Source of the DNA: UTCFX2 sp963788305
Lineage (GTDB): Bacteria; Chloroflexota; Anaerolineae; Anaerolineales; UBA4823
Direction of reading: 5' to 3'
Length of the DNA: 64,000 bases
Assembly: GCA_963788305.1 (NCBI GenBank)
Contig: CAWBGK010000020.1
Span: 62,001-126,000 of the forward strand
The notes beneath the pieces were generated by a model that did not search any database, had not been told where the DNA came from, and saw only the letters and a list, made by a program, of their open reading frames with translations. The translations under genes and the position numbers were made by a program. Below are positions 47,421-57,181 of this stretch, piece by piece. Numbering within the stretch: position 1 is the first letter of the stretch; the number at the start of each line of letters is the position of its first letter.

Positions 47421-48702
47421 ATTTCCGGTACCAGATCCCAACCGGTGTGCGATCGGACCAAAGCCGCGGGCAGATCTTTTTGAAAACCCGAGAAGGTGGC
47501 CGCGTCTGGGTCGACAAGTCAGTCCTTCGTCTCTGGCATGCTGCCGACGGCATCGGTCCGGATGATGTTCTGAGCCTGCTCCACCCGAAACCAGCCGAAC
47601 GATTGCAGATCCTTGCCGGGTTGGCCTGCCTCGCAGAAGCGGGCTTGCTCCTAAGAGACGGTCTGCCTGTCCCAGCCAATCGCATCTCCGTCCAGCAAGG
47701 TGAGCTGGTGTCCGTTGTGGTCGTCAGCTATAACAGCCAATCCTGGCTCCCCGCCTGCCTTGACTCCCTGGCAAAGCAGAGTTACACGCCTGTTGAAATC
47801 ATCCTGGTGGACAATGGCTCGAAGGACGGCTCGGCGGATTGGGTCGAGGGGCAGCACCCGGAGCTCAGGCTGATTCGCCTGGGGCAAACCGAGCCTCTGG
47901 CGAGAGCCTTGAACCTCGGCATGCAGGCTGCCAGTGGGAAGTACTATTCTTCTGTTGAACCCTGATGTCCAGGTCGAACCGGATGCAGTCGCCCATTTGG
48001 TGCACAAGGCAGCCTCCAATCCGCGTTGTGCGGCAGTTGCAGCCAAACTGCGCATGCTTTGGACGCCGGCGTTCCTGAACGGTCTTGGGAACCAGGTCGG
48101 CGCGATATCCTGGGGTACGGATATCGGATTGGGCCATCTGGATCTTGGACAATTCGCCGGATGGGACGAAATCCCTTCCGCCTGTTTTGCAGCCGCCTTG
48201 ATCCCCTCCCGGGCTGTTCGAGACGATTGGGCCGCTGGACGAAGGTTTTTCGATGTATTATGAAGACAGCGAATGGTGCTACCGGGCGCGGCTCTCCGGA
48301 TTTTCTATCCACGCCGCACCGGCAGCTGTTGTCTACCACGCCTTTGGCAGCCGGCAAGCACAGGACAGCACGGATATGCTGGGTCCGGCAAAAATCCGCC
48401 GGGTTACTTCAGGGAGATTGCGTTTTATCACCCGCATCAACGGCGCTTTATATTTTTGGACCTTTTTTTTGAGCTATGCGCTGGAAGACTTCCTTCGTTC
48501 CCTTTTTTATTTGATCCGCGGCCGTGGTGGGATGGTGCGCTCGATATTTCAGGGTTGGGTAGACTATTTCCAATCTCTCTCCGGGCTGCTTAAGCAGCGA
48601 AGAACAATCCAGGCAAACCGCCGCATGGATGACCAGGAGCTGTATCATTTGCAGAGGCAATATCGCCCGTCCCCCGGATATTCGCCGGTTCTCCTCAGCT
48701 GA
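47417..48702 (+). CDS. Family 2 glycosyltransferase with an extra N-terminal domain, two frameshifts
   Basis: About 428 residues. The first 85 residues (RVWVDKSVLRLWHAADGIGP and LAGLACLAEAGLLLRDG) form a small helical domain that looks like the PqqD/winged-helix type; I do not recall it as usual on such enzymes. The catalytic domain follows: SVVVVSYNSQSWLPACLDSL, IILVDNGSKDGSADWVEG, ILLLNPDVQVEPDAVAHLV and FSMYYEDSEWCYRARLSGFS. Frames shift near 47940 and near 48210 (CCCTCCCGGGCTG). The end, with a membrane-like helix (WTFFLSYALEDFLRSLFYL), is like the gene before. Donor unknown. Confidence 0.78.
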
Positions 48703-48777
48703 CCTGGGAAGCCATCTGTGGTGAATATCTGTCTTTAATTCTTGCTGGTCGAACGAACGAATTCCCGGAATTTTCAA

Positions 48778-48915
48778 ATGAGCGGTCCGGCGAGCAGCCT
48801 GTTTCCAGGCCAGGACTTGTTCAAACAGCCTGTCCGCGTTTGGAAAACCGAAGGATTAGGCGGGATGCTCCGCTGGATCGGCCGGCGCATCCAATGGAGA
48901 CTGATGCAGCCATAA
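48778..48915 (+). CDS. Small open frame of 45 residues, doubtful
   Basis: Starts at ATG 48778 and ends at 48915 in the 245-base gap between two transferases. The tail RWIGRRIQWRLMQP is basic and aromatic, like the ends of some glycan enzymes, so it may be a remnant or the shifted tail of the gene before. No family recognised and no clear ribosome site. Confidence 0.25.
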   Translation: MSGPASSLFPGQDLFKQPVRVWKTEGLGGMLRWIGRRIQWRLMQP

Positions 48916-48948
48916 CCAGGCAGAGCAACTGGAGCGGACAAGGAAAAG

Positions 48949-50076
48949 ATGAAAATTGGCATCGACTGCACGTCGCTACCCCCGAACCCGGTCGGGGCGG
49001 GAAATTACATCATCCAGCTCGTCAGGGCAGTCACGGCTTTCCCCAGCCAGCATGAATTTGTGATTTTTGCCCAGCAGAGAGGCCGCGCCCTGATCGGCGA
49101 GTTGCCTGGAGATCGGGTGCAGTGGGCTCTTTCAACCGACATGCCGCCCGCTCTGCGATTGCTGTGGGAGCAGGTCCGGCTCCCTCGAGCGGCATCCTCT
49201 GCCGGGATCGATCTGCTCCACTCTCTGCACTATACCCGGCCAAGGTTCCTCTCCTGCGCTTCTGTTGTCACTTTCCACGACATGACCTTCTTCCTCTACC
49301 CCGAGCTCCATACTCGCTCAAAAAGGATATTTTTCCCCTGGGCAATCCGGATGAGCGCTCGCCGCTCAGAGGCTATAATCTCCGATTCCGAAAGCACGCG
49401 CCGCGATGCAATCCGTATCCTCGGCATTCCTCCGGAGAAGATCGTCGCTGTCCCGCTTGGCATCAGCGAGGAATTCAAGCCGATTGCAGACACCCGTCTT
49501 TTGGATTCAATCCGCAAGAAATATCACCTCCCCGAGAGGTTCATCCTCTTTGTCGGGCTGATCGAGCCGCGCAAGAACCTGCCGCTTCTGCTGCGCGCCT
49601 ACGCCCGCCTGGTAGAGCGCGAAGACCCTCCACCCTTGGTGCTTGCGGGACGGTTGGGTTGGGATTCTGGTCCTTTTTTCCAGCTGATCGAAGATCTCAA
49701 GCTGAAGCAGAACATCCATCTCCCGGGCTATATCCCGGCCGTGGATCTGCCGGTCCTTTACAATTTAGCCCAGATCTTTGTCTACCCATCGTCCTATGAG
49801 GGATTTGGCTTCCCGCCGCTGGAAGCAATGGCCTGCGGCACACCTGTGATCACCACCGCGGTCTCAGCCATGTTGGATAATGTCGGAGACGCCGGGCTGC
49901 TGGTGCCTCCCCAGGATGAGGAGGCTCTTGTCTCAGCGCTGCATGAGCTGCTGGAAAATCCAGGTCTTCGTGAGCAGTTTTCCAGCGCGGGCATTCGACG
50001 TGCTGGCGAGTTCACCTGGCAGAGGACGGCAGAAGAAACCATCCAGGTCTATGAGAAAGCCAGCAGATCAAAATGA
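48949..50076 (+). CDS. GT4 family glycosyltransferase, mannosyltransferase-like
   Basis: 375 residues, unbroken. The acceptor half starts MKIGIDCTSLPPNPVGAGNY with the flexible Gly loop; VVTFHDMTFFLYPELHTR and AIISDSESTRRDAIRILGIP follow. The donor half has LFVGLIEPRKNLPLLLRAYA and the Glu-x7-Glu motif in YPSSYEGFGFPPLEAMACGT. This is the PimB/WbaZ-like group that often uses GDP-mannose or a similar donor. A four-base overlap with the next gene (ATGA) shows coupling. Confidence 0.9.
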   Translation: MKIGIDCTSLPPNPVGAGNYIIQLVRAVTAFPSQHEFVIFAQQRGRALIGELPGDRVQWALSTDMPPALRLLWEQVRLPRAASSAGIDLLHSLHYTRPRFLSCASVVTFHDMTFFLYPELHTRSKRIFFPWAIRMSARRSEAIISDSESTRRDAIRILGIPPEKIVAVPLGISEEFKPIADTRLLDSIRKKYHLPERFILFVGLIEPRKNLPLLLRAYARLVEREDPPPLVLAGRLGWDSGPFFQLIEDLKLKQNIHLPGYIPAVDLPVLYNLAQIFVYPSSYEGFGFPPLEAMACGTPVITTAVSAMLDNVGDAGLLVPPQDEEALVSALHELLENPGLREQFSSAGIRRAGEFTWQRTAEETIQVYEKASRSK

Positions 50077-50971
50077 GCGCACCGGTCCTTTCTATCTGCA
50101 TTGTCACATACAAGTCCCGGGATTTACTTTGTGATTGCCTGAAATCGATTTCCGAGAACACGCGGCTCTCCTGGGAATCAATCGTGGTGGATAACGGCTC
50201 AAACGATGGGGTTGGCCAGCTGCTCGCCCAGGAATACCCGGATGTGCGCTTTATCCAGAATGACGCCAACCTTGGTTATACCCGTCCAATGAATCAGGCC
50301 CTCCGGCAGGGGCAGGGCCGCTTTTTGATGCAGCTCAACCCGGATACACAGATCCTTCCAGAAACGTTGGATACGATGGTCGCGTTTATGGAAGAACACC
50401 CGGAGATTGGCGTGATGGGCCCAAAAGTGCTGAACCGAGACCGACACTCTCCAGAAATCGTGCCGGCGCGGCGAGTCCACACCCTGGGCAGTGATCACTT
50501 ACTTCCTCGGCCTTTCCAGATTATTTCCATCCAGCCAGCTCTTCGGCAAATACCAGCTCAACTATCTGGATGAGGACGAAACCTGCCCGGTTGCGGGCGT
50601 CGCCGGCTCCTGCATGCTGATCCGCCGTGAGCTGATTGAGCAGATCGGGTATCTGGACGAGCGGTTCTTTGCCTACCAGGAAGACGCCGATTTCTGCTTC
50701 CAGGCCCGTAAGGCAGGCTGGCAGGTCTTCTATTACCCAAAAGCCCAGATTATCCATTATGGCGGAGAAGGCGGCTCCAAAGAACGAGCCGTATCGCTCG
50801 ATCTTCGCCTGGCATCGGTCTTATTTCCTTTATTACCAGAAAAACCTTGCCAGAAACTACTTCTTCCTGTTCAACTGGCTTTATTATCTGGCGATGTTCA
50901 TCAAGCTTTTAGTCTCTTTGGTAGTAAACTTCTTGCGTAAAGAGAAAATCGTCAGCGCCCGCCGGCCCTGA
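50073..50971 (+). CDS. Family 2 glycosyltransferase, two frameshifts
   Basis: About 299 residues. Motifs: VLSICIVTYKSRDLLCDCLK, SIVVDNGSNDGVGQLLAQEY, NLGYTRPMNQALRQGQGRFL and QLNPDTQILPETLDTMVAFM. Frames shift near 50445 (TGAACCGAGACC) and near 50805 (GCTCGATCTTCGCC); the continuations GYLDERFFAYQEDADFCFQA and LFNWLYYLAMFIKLLVSLVV complete a WbbL-like enzyme with a C-terminal membrane helix. WbbL adds rhamnose to lipid-linked GlcNAc, and the initiating transferase lies just downstream. Confidence 0.8.
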
Positions 50972-51001
50972 AGCATTTCTGGAGGCTATTTGAAATAAAG
51001 C

Positions 51002-52096
51002 GTGGTTCATAGCCTCTGGCGGAATAACCTGTCTATCATGTTATTTAATTCGATCAACATCATCTTTATTTTCGAAACCCTGCTGGCAGCATTGCTGACT
51101 TCACTGGTAGCCGCGATCGTCAGCATTCAGCTTGCCAGGCGAACCCGCTTGATCGATCAGCCGGGCAGCGCTCCTCACAAGCAGCATCGCCATCCCGTCC
51201 CTCTGGCGGGCGGCTTCGCGCTTCTTCTCACAATCCTGATCAACGGCTTGTTTTTAGGCTCTTTTCATCAGCCTGCTGTCAGGGCAGCCTTGATATCGGC
51301 AGTCCCTATCTTCGTATTCGGCCTTTGGGACGATTACCGGGGCCTTTCGCCAGCGGGTAAATTGGTTGGCCAGTTAATCGCAGCAGTCATCCTGATCCAG
51401 CAAGGGATTTATATCAAGATATTCGAATCACCGGAATTCTTTTTTTATGGGACCGGCGGGGTGTACCTTTTTCTGGATTGGGCGCTCACCGTGCTCTGGG
51501 TGGTCGGAATCACGAATGCCTTTAATTTTGTCGACAGCATGGACGGTCTCGCGGTAGGATTGGCAGGGATGGCGGCATCTTTCTTCATGCTTGTAACGCT
51601 GGCTTCCGGACAGTTACACCTCGCCCAGCACAGCGCGATGCTGATCGGAGCATGCATCGGTCTCTATTTCTTCAATTCCCCGCCTGCGCTTCTTTTCCTG
51701 GGAGATTCTGGCGCCCAGCTTCTTGGTTTTCTGCTGGCTGTCCTTGGGATCAGCTACGCGCCTCAGGGCGTCAACCAGTCCTCATCTTGGTTCGTCCCGG
51801 TCATGCTGCTCAGTGTGCCAATTTTCGACGCATCGCTTGTGATCCTTTCACGCCTTCGGCGCGGCAAGCCGGTCTATCATGCCGCCCTGGATCACACCTA
51901 TCATCGCCTGCTTCGGCTGGGGTTGCCTTCCAACCGTGCCGTGCTGGTGATGCAGGTGGTCTCGCTGACGCTGGGCTGCCTGGCTTTTATCAGCTTGATC
52001 CAACCGCCGTCCATCGCAAACTTGATTTTCATGACCTTGATCCTCATCGGGGGGCTCGCCCTGGCCTTGCTTGATCGGCGCGCATTTTGGGTATAA
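51002..52096 (+). CDS. WecA/TagO-type undecaprenyl-phosphate glycosyl-1-phosphate transferase
   Basis: 364 residues (352 from the ATG at 51038). About eleven membrane helices. Motifs of the polyprenyl-phosphate N-acetylhexosamine-1-phosphate family are clear: GLWDDYRGLSPAGKLVGQLI, VGITNAFNFVDSMDGLAVGL, LLFLGDSGAQLLGFLLAVLG and the His-rich loop LDHTYHRLLRLGL. It transfers a sugar phosphate, usually GlcNAc-1-P, from UDP-sugar to undecaprenyl phosphate and starts glycan assembly. The nearby WbbL-like transferase could add the second sugar. Its stop overlaps a TATAAT used by the following genes. Confidence 0.92.
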   Translation: MVHSLWRNNLSIMLFNSINIIFIFETLLAALLTSLVAAIVSIQLARRTRLIDQPGSAPHKQHRHPVPLAGGFALLLTILINGLFLGSFHQPAVRAALISAVPIFVFGLWDDYRGLSPAGKLVGQLIAAVILIQQGIYIKIFESPEFFFYGTGGVYLFLDWALTVLWVVGITNAFNFVDSMDGLAVGLAGMAASFFMLVTLASGQLHLAQHSAMLIGACIGLYFFNSPPALLFLGDSGAQLLGFLLAVLGISYAPQGVNQSSSWFVPVMLLSVPIFDASLVILSRLRRGKPVYHAALDHTYHRLLRLGLPSNRAVLVMQVVSLTLGCLAFISLIQPPSIANLIFMTLILIGGLALALLDRRAFWV

Positions 52097-52097
52097 T
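52092..52097 (+). promoter_or_regulatory. TATAAT -10 box before the first Wzz-like gene
   Basis: TATAAT overlaps the stop of the wecA-like gene and lies 25 bases before ATG 52123. No TG extension and no clear -35 box. Then an inverted repeat, GAGGCGCCTC (52109-52118), stands just before the start. Confidence 0.35.
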
Positions 52098-52122
52098 TCC
52101 TTGAATTTGAGGCGCCTCAAGA

Positions 52123-53182
52123 ATGTCAAATGAGTGGTCTCTTCGCGATGAGATCCTGAAAGCCACCCAAAGCTGGCCCTGGTTGGTTCTGTTATGCGCG
52201 GCAGGCGCCTCTGATGGGTTGGGCTATCTCTATGGTCTGGCCAACCCCCCATCGTGCGACCCGAGAGCTTTACGTTGGCTTAAACATCTATCATTCATTG
52301 GACGGCGGTCAAAACTTCAGCGAATCTGCTGGCGTCCAGGTGGTGAATGCCAACGATTTCAAGAACTGGCAGATGGCAAGCCTTAACAACCTGATTTTAA
52401 TGGACAGCGTGATCGATGAGACGTTAAAACGACTGCAGGACCTCGATCCCTACTGGTCAACCGTCAGCCGGACAGATCTGGCTGCCGCGCTGCATGTATA
52501 CTGGCGAAACGCCGGCAAATGGCGGTTGGTAGCCGAGAATCCAGACCCAATCCGAGCGAGCCAGGCCGCCGCCGTCTGGCAGGATGTCGTGCTGGAACAA
52601 GTGCATGCTGCCGTACTGGAAGCTCAGCAGGCGCTCGTTTTGGAATTTCAGCTCCACTCGCTGACGGATCAATCTGCCCAAAATCTCGCGACGATCAAGA
52701 GTTTAAAGCGGACGATCCTTGCGTTGGAAGAATGGCAGATCGAGCTGGACGACCGGTCGCCTGAAGCGGTCATCGACGCTTCCGAGTCCTGGCTGATCTG
52801 GCGGCTGATCACTAGGGCTGACTCAGCTCCAGAATGGGAACCCTTCCTTGATCAATATCCCTCTGCAGGTGCGTCCGCCCGGAGTTATCTCGAGTGGATC
52901 GGGCAGGCTCTCCCGCTTTTTGAAGGTGAAATCCGAATCCTCGAAGGGCAGCTTCAGGATCTTAAAGCCCAGGAACAGGAAGCAAGCGCCTTGTTTGCAG
53001 AGGCATCCCAAAAAAGCCTGGGGCTTTCCGCCACCCTGGATGTGGATCGGTTATCCGGGACCCCAATCCGACCGTCGGTCACGCGCCCGACCGGGCTGCT
53101 CATGCTGTTCGGGAGCCTGGCAGGTCTGGTCGTATGGTTGGCCTGCTGGTTCAGCAAAATAAGCCTGCGAGGCGTTTCATGA
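52123..53182 (+). CDS. Wzz-like chain-length/polysaccharide co-polymerase protein, first copy
   Basis: About 352 residues with a shift near 52210 (GCCTCTGATGGG). The N-terminal helix is WPWLVLLCAAGA then MGWAISMVWP; a long periplasmic-type helical part follows, then the Pro-rich GTPIRPSVTRPTG leads into the second helix, LLMLFGSLAGLVVWLACWF. That two-helix layout with a C-terminal Pro-rich turn is the Wzz/YveK design that sets chain length. It is a paralogue of the gene at 54662, with matching PYW and ASQAAxVWxDVVxEQV blocks. The stop overlaps the ligase start by four bases. Confidence 0.78.
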
Positions 53183-54699
53183 GCACAGGAATGCTGAACA
53201 AAACCTGGATCTGGCTTGAAAAAGCTGCCTGGGCTGCAGTGTTGTTTTTTTTGCCGGTGACGAGCTTCCCATACTTCCCAAATGCGGTCGGCGGCGAGGC
53301 GCTCGTACGACCGCTTTCGCTCTATCCGCTCGTGTTTTTGATCCTTTTTTCAATCATTCCAAAGCTTTTCCGTAAACCGCTCCCAAAAAACTTCCTCCCG
53401 CTGCTTTTTTTTATCCTGGTCGCGGTTGGTGCGTCGTTACTATCCCTTGTTAGGAGCATTGAGCCGGCGTTGGGGGTCTCAGTGGATTCGCGCGTCCTGC
53501 GCGGGGTTTCCACCCTCGCGATCGGCTGTGCCTTTTTTGTCACGCTTTCGATCCTCCCACAAAGCCCGGCCGACCTGAGGTTTTCGTTGCGCTGGATTTA
53601 CGCGGGGATCGGCGCAGCAATGCTCTGGGGATCGGCTCAGGCCTACAATATCCTCGCCCCAAATCCCGAATACTTCGCATTTCTCGAGAAAGTCCAGCGC
53701 CATATCTCCACCCGCCGGCTGCTTCCTGAAAGGATTTCTGGGATGACGTACGAGCCTCATTGGTTCGCAGAGCAGATCATTCTGCTCCTGATCCCTTACG
53801 CTCTGGCGGCAGTGCTGATTGATACCTCTGCATTCAAGCGGCGCTGGCGGCGCCTGTCTGTTGAATGGTTCCTTCTTGGATGGGCCTTGGTCCTGCTTCC
53901 TTTCACTTACTCGAGAGCCGGGCTGATAAACTTGATCGTCGTGCTCTTCCTTGCGATCCCGCTTTTTCGACCCAGGCGGACCGAGAACAAGGTAGCAGCC
54001 GGAAGTTATTCAAAATCTCGTCCATGGATGCGTCGGATCGCGGAGATCAGCCTGCTCGCGGTTGTTGTTGCCGCTTTGATTTTCAGTATCGGCGGTAGAA
54101 ACCCTTTTTTCGCCCGAATTTGGGGCTACTGGATGACGCCCAACCCCAACCTGCAAGGGTATTTAAGCTATCTTGGTTTTGACGCCCGCCTGGTTTACGC
54201 CCAGGCCGCCTATAACACCTATCAGGCCCATCCCCTTTCCGGGGTCGGGCTGGGTAATTATGCCTTCTATTTTGAGGAGATGCTGCCCTACCGCCCAATC
54301 GCCGAGGTCCCCGAAATCCTCCTGATGATTACACCAGAAATCGGGCGCGATCGATTGATTACTTCCAAGAACTTCTTCCTGCGCATCCTGGCCGAAACCG
54401 GGATCATCGGTTGGATCGCGTTCCTCGCTTTCTTTGTCGTCTGCGTCGGCTACGCCATTTATCTCTGGCTGTCGCCGGAAAAAGAATGGAAATACTGGGG
54501 TATGGCAAGCCTGATCGGCTTGATCGCTTTTAGTTTATCTGCCCTGACTTTTGACTCATTCGTCATTCCCAACATGTGGGTTCTCCTGGGACTGGTGACT
54601 GCGGCGACCCGTATCGCCAGCCGCAAAGACCTTCCCCTGAAGAATCCCTCTGAAAGAAACAATGAACCGAACCTGGAACCTGCGCGAAGAACTGTATAA
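53179..54699 (+). CDS. O-antigen ligase/polymerase-family membrane protein, first copy
   Basis: 506 residues from ATG 53179. About eleven membrane helices, beginning WAAVLFFLPVTSFPYFPNAV. The large outer loop contains YQAHPLSGVGLGNYAFYF, the PF04932 hallmark, and RDRLITSKNFFLRILAETGI, both typical of WaaL ligases and Wzy polymerases, which handle undecaprenyl-pyrophosphate-linked glycan outside the membrane. Between them lie RISGMTYEPHWFAEQI and LLPFTYSRAGLINLIV. Ligase and polymerase cannot be told apart by sequence. It is a paralogue of 55703-57181. It overlaps the second Wzz-like gene by 38 bases. Confidence 0.85.
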   Translation: MSTGMLNKTWIWLEKAAWAAVLFFLPVTSFPYFPNAVGGEALVRPLSLYPLVFLILFSIIPKLFRKPLPKNFLPLLFFILVAVGASLLSLVRSIEPALGVSVDSRVLRGVSTLAIGCAFFVTLSILPQSPADLRFSLRWIYAGIGAAMLWGSAQAYNILAPNPEYFAFLEKVQRHISTRRLLPERISGMTYEPHWFAEQIILLLIPYALAAVLIDTSAFKRRWRRLSVEWFLLGWALVLLPFTYSRAGLINLIVVLFLAIPLFRPRRTENKVAAGSYSKSRPWMRRIAEISLLAVVVAALIFSIGGRNPFFARIWGYWMTPNPNLQGYLSYLGFDARLVYAQAAYNTYQAHPLSGVGLGNYAFYFEEMLPYRPIAEVPEILLMITPEIGRDRLITSKNFFLRILAETGIIGWIAFLAFFVVCVGYAIYLWLSPEKEWKYWGMASLIGLIAFSLSALTFDSFVIPNMWVLLGLVTAATRIASRKDLPLKNPSERNNEPNLEPARRTV

Positions 54700-55718
54700 C
54701 GTACTCCATCGCTGGCAAATTCTGCTGGCTGCCGCTTTGCTTGGCTGTTTTGTGGGCTGGGGATTGTCCTGGATCTGGCCTGCCCATTATCGGGCATCCA
54801 GCCAGATTTACATTGCCCTGAACCCTTACCGAAAATTTTCGGACTCGGTCTTCGAAGCGCTCGCGAACCCGAAATACTCCAACCTGGACAACTACCACTA
54901 CTGGCAAATGTCTCAGCTCGAGTCAGCGATCACCATGGACGGCTTTCTGGAGCCTGTACTCGACCGCCTGAGGGAAATCGATCCCTATTGGGAGAACGTC
55001 GACATCGACGCGCTCCGCAGCATCCTGAAATCCGAATGGAGGACCAGTGGGACCTGGAGTTTGATCGCCAACCACCCGGATTCGGCTCACGCCAGTCAGG
55101 CCGCCCGAGTCTGGAGTGATGTTGTGGTCGAACAGGTGGGCATAGTCCGTCGCTGCGGCGATCCGAATGATTTTTATCGATGAGCAGCTCCAGGCCGGAG
55201 AGGACGAGATGCTGAGTTCATCGATGCGGCTGCAGGACCTGATCGAGGTTCGCAGCTCCCTTGATGAATGGCAGCGCCAATCTGAAAAAGGTGACCCAAC
55301 CATCCCTCTCGACGCCAACCAGCGGGCGAGCCTTTCCGCCCTCGTTGCATTCCCGGCGGAGTTCACACCCGCCTGGATGAATGCCCTCGAAGGCATGCCT
55401 CCGGCCGAGGCGCCTCTGCGAGAATACCAGGACTGGATCGGCCAGATCCAGCGGGTGGTCCAATTGGAGATCAATTCCTTGAACAGGCGCCTGCGCCAGC
55501 TTGACGCGGACCAGATCGAGCTTGCCCAATCCTATTCGATCGAGTCGAAAGCCAGCCGCGGCTTTTCTCCAAATATCATCATCGATCGAAAAGAAGACCT
55601 CGAGGCGCGCCAGATCCGCCCGACCTCGGTTTTTGTGCTGGTCGGCGGGATCGTCGGGCTGTTAATCGGGCTCTTAATACAATTGATTATGATATTGCCA
55701 CCATGGAAACGCAATTGA
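54662..55718 (+). CDS. Wzz-like chain-length/polysaccharide co-polymerase protein, second copy
   Basis: About 351 residues with a shift near 55146. Layout: LREELYNVLHRWQILLAAAL with GCFVGWGLSWIWPAHYRASS, then the helical outer part, IDRKEDLEARQIRPTSVFVL and the last helix VGGIVGLLIGLLIQLIMIL. Repeats seen in the first copy (DPYW, ANHPDSAHASQAARVW) prove common origin. It sits between the two ligase-type genes, overlapping both (38 and 16 bases). The pair may have different preferred chain lengths. Confidence 0.78.
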
Positions 55719-57181
55719 GCTCGCCCAGAAAAAAACCTTACCTTTCGACGATCACCAGGATCGCCTGGGCATTGTTCTTCCTGACCTTGCCGGTGACAAG
55801 CTTTCCTTACTTTCCGGCCGGGATGGGCGGTCGGACTTTGGTGCGGCCGCTTGCTGTTTATCCGATGGTTGTGCTCCTCGTTCTGGTCGTCATCCCGTGT
55901 TTATTCAAAAAACCGCTCCCGAGGACCTTCCTGCCGCTGCTTGCGTTCATCCTGGTCGCGCTGATCAGCTCCGTGTTCGCGTTCACCTCGGACATGGAGG
56001 CGTTTCGAGGCGTCACCCCAGTTTCCAGGCTGGTGCGCAACCTGGCCACGCTCGGAATCGGCGTCTCTTTTTACTTTACGACAACCCTTCTCCACGAGAA
56101 ATGGGATGATCTTCACTTTTCACTTCGCTGGCTGTACGCCGGTTTCGCCGCCGCGCTGCTCTGGGGCACCTTTCAAATCCCGAATATCATCTTGGGATGG
56201 CCAAAATATTACCGGATGGTCAATTCCCTGCAGAAATATATCTCCATCCGCAGGCTCTTTGAAACGCGCATCTCAGGGATGACCTTCGAGCCCAAGTGGT
56301 TTGCCGAGCAGATCTGCTTCCTGCTCTTACCGTGGCTGATCGCCTCCGTGTTGACGCGACGCACCGTCTTCTCCTGGCGCTGGCGCAGCGTCACGATCGA
56401 ATGGTTGCTGCTCGTCTGGTCGGTTGCCGTCCTGCCGTTCACATTCTCGCGCACCGGCCTGTTCCTGCTCGTGCTGTTGGTTGTAATCGGCTATTTCCTC
56501 TTTCCTTACCAGTTTCACCAGAAACCCGCCCGCCCAAAGAAGCCGCTCCGCAGGAGGATATTCGAGACTGGCTCCATCGTCTTGATTGTGATCACGGCGC
56601 TGGCGATCTTCGGCTCGCAGAATGCCTATTTCTCCCGGCTGTGGCGTTATTGGACCGAGGCGAAGACCCGCAACAAATCCTATCTCGAGTTCATCTCCGT
56701 CGCTCAACGCTTCGTCTACTGGCAAACGGCCCTGAATATTGCTTCCGAGGATCCCTGGCTGGGCGTCGGTTTGGGGAATTATGCTTTTTACTTTGATGAG
56801 AACCTCCCCAATCGTCCCTGGAACCAGCAGGTTGAAATCGTCCGTCAGATCACTCCCGGCGAAGATCGCGACCGGCTGATCACACCCAAAAACCTGGTTG
56901 CCCGCCTGATCGCTGAAACCGGTGTCATCGGGCTTGTCGCTTTTTTTACCTACATCCTTTCAATCGTTGGATGCGCCGTCTTCCTGTGGTTCTCACCGTC
57001 ATCGGAACAGCGCTTTTGGGGGTTGGCGGCTTTTCTTGCCTTGATCGTTTTTTTGTTCCTGGTTTTTTCTTTCAATTCCTTCGCGCTGCCCAACATGTGG
57101 GTCGTTTTTGGCCTGATCACAGCTGCAGCACACCTGCCGGAAGCCGGCAGCACGTTCGAACAGCTTGAGGTGCCGGTTTGA
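55703..57181 (+). CDS. O-antigen ligase/polymerase-family membrane protein, second copy
   Basis: 492 residues. Same plan as the first: LFFLTLPVTSFPYFPAGMGG, RISGMTFEPKWFAEQICFLL, AVLPFTFSRTGLFLLVLLVV, then the loop with SEDPWLGVGLGNYAFYFDEN and RDRLITPKNLVARLIAETGV. Shared strings such as RISGMT, EPxWFAEQI and GVGLGNYAFYF show close kinship. A tandem pair suggests one polymerase and one ligase, or two polymers. The stop overlaps the next gene by four bases. Confidence 0.85.
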   Translation: METQLSSPRKKPYLSTITRIAWALFFLTLPVTSFPYFPAGMGGRTLVRPLAVYPMVVLLVLVVIPCLFKKPLPRTFLPLLAFILVALISSVFAFTSDMEAFRGVTPVSRLVRNLATLGIGVSFYFTTTLLHEKWDDLHFSLRWLYAGFAAALLWGTFQIPNIILGWPKYYRMVNSLQKYISIRRLFETRISGMTFEPKWFAEQICFLLLPWLIASVLTRRTVFSWRWRSVTIEWLLLVWSVAVLPFTFSRTGLFLLVLLVVIGYFLFPYQFHQKPARPKKPLRRRIFETGSIVLIVITALAIFGSQNAYFSRLWRYWTEAKTRNKSYLEFISVAQRFVYWQTALNIASEDPWLGVGLGNYAFYFDENLPNRPWNQQVEIVRQITPGEDRDRLITPKNLVARLIAETGVIGLVAFFTYILSIVGCAVFLWFSPSSEQRFWGLAAFLALIVFLFLVFSFNSFALPNMWVVFGLITAAAHLPEAGSTFEQLEVPV

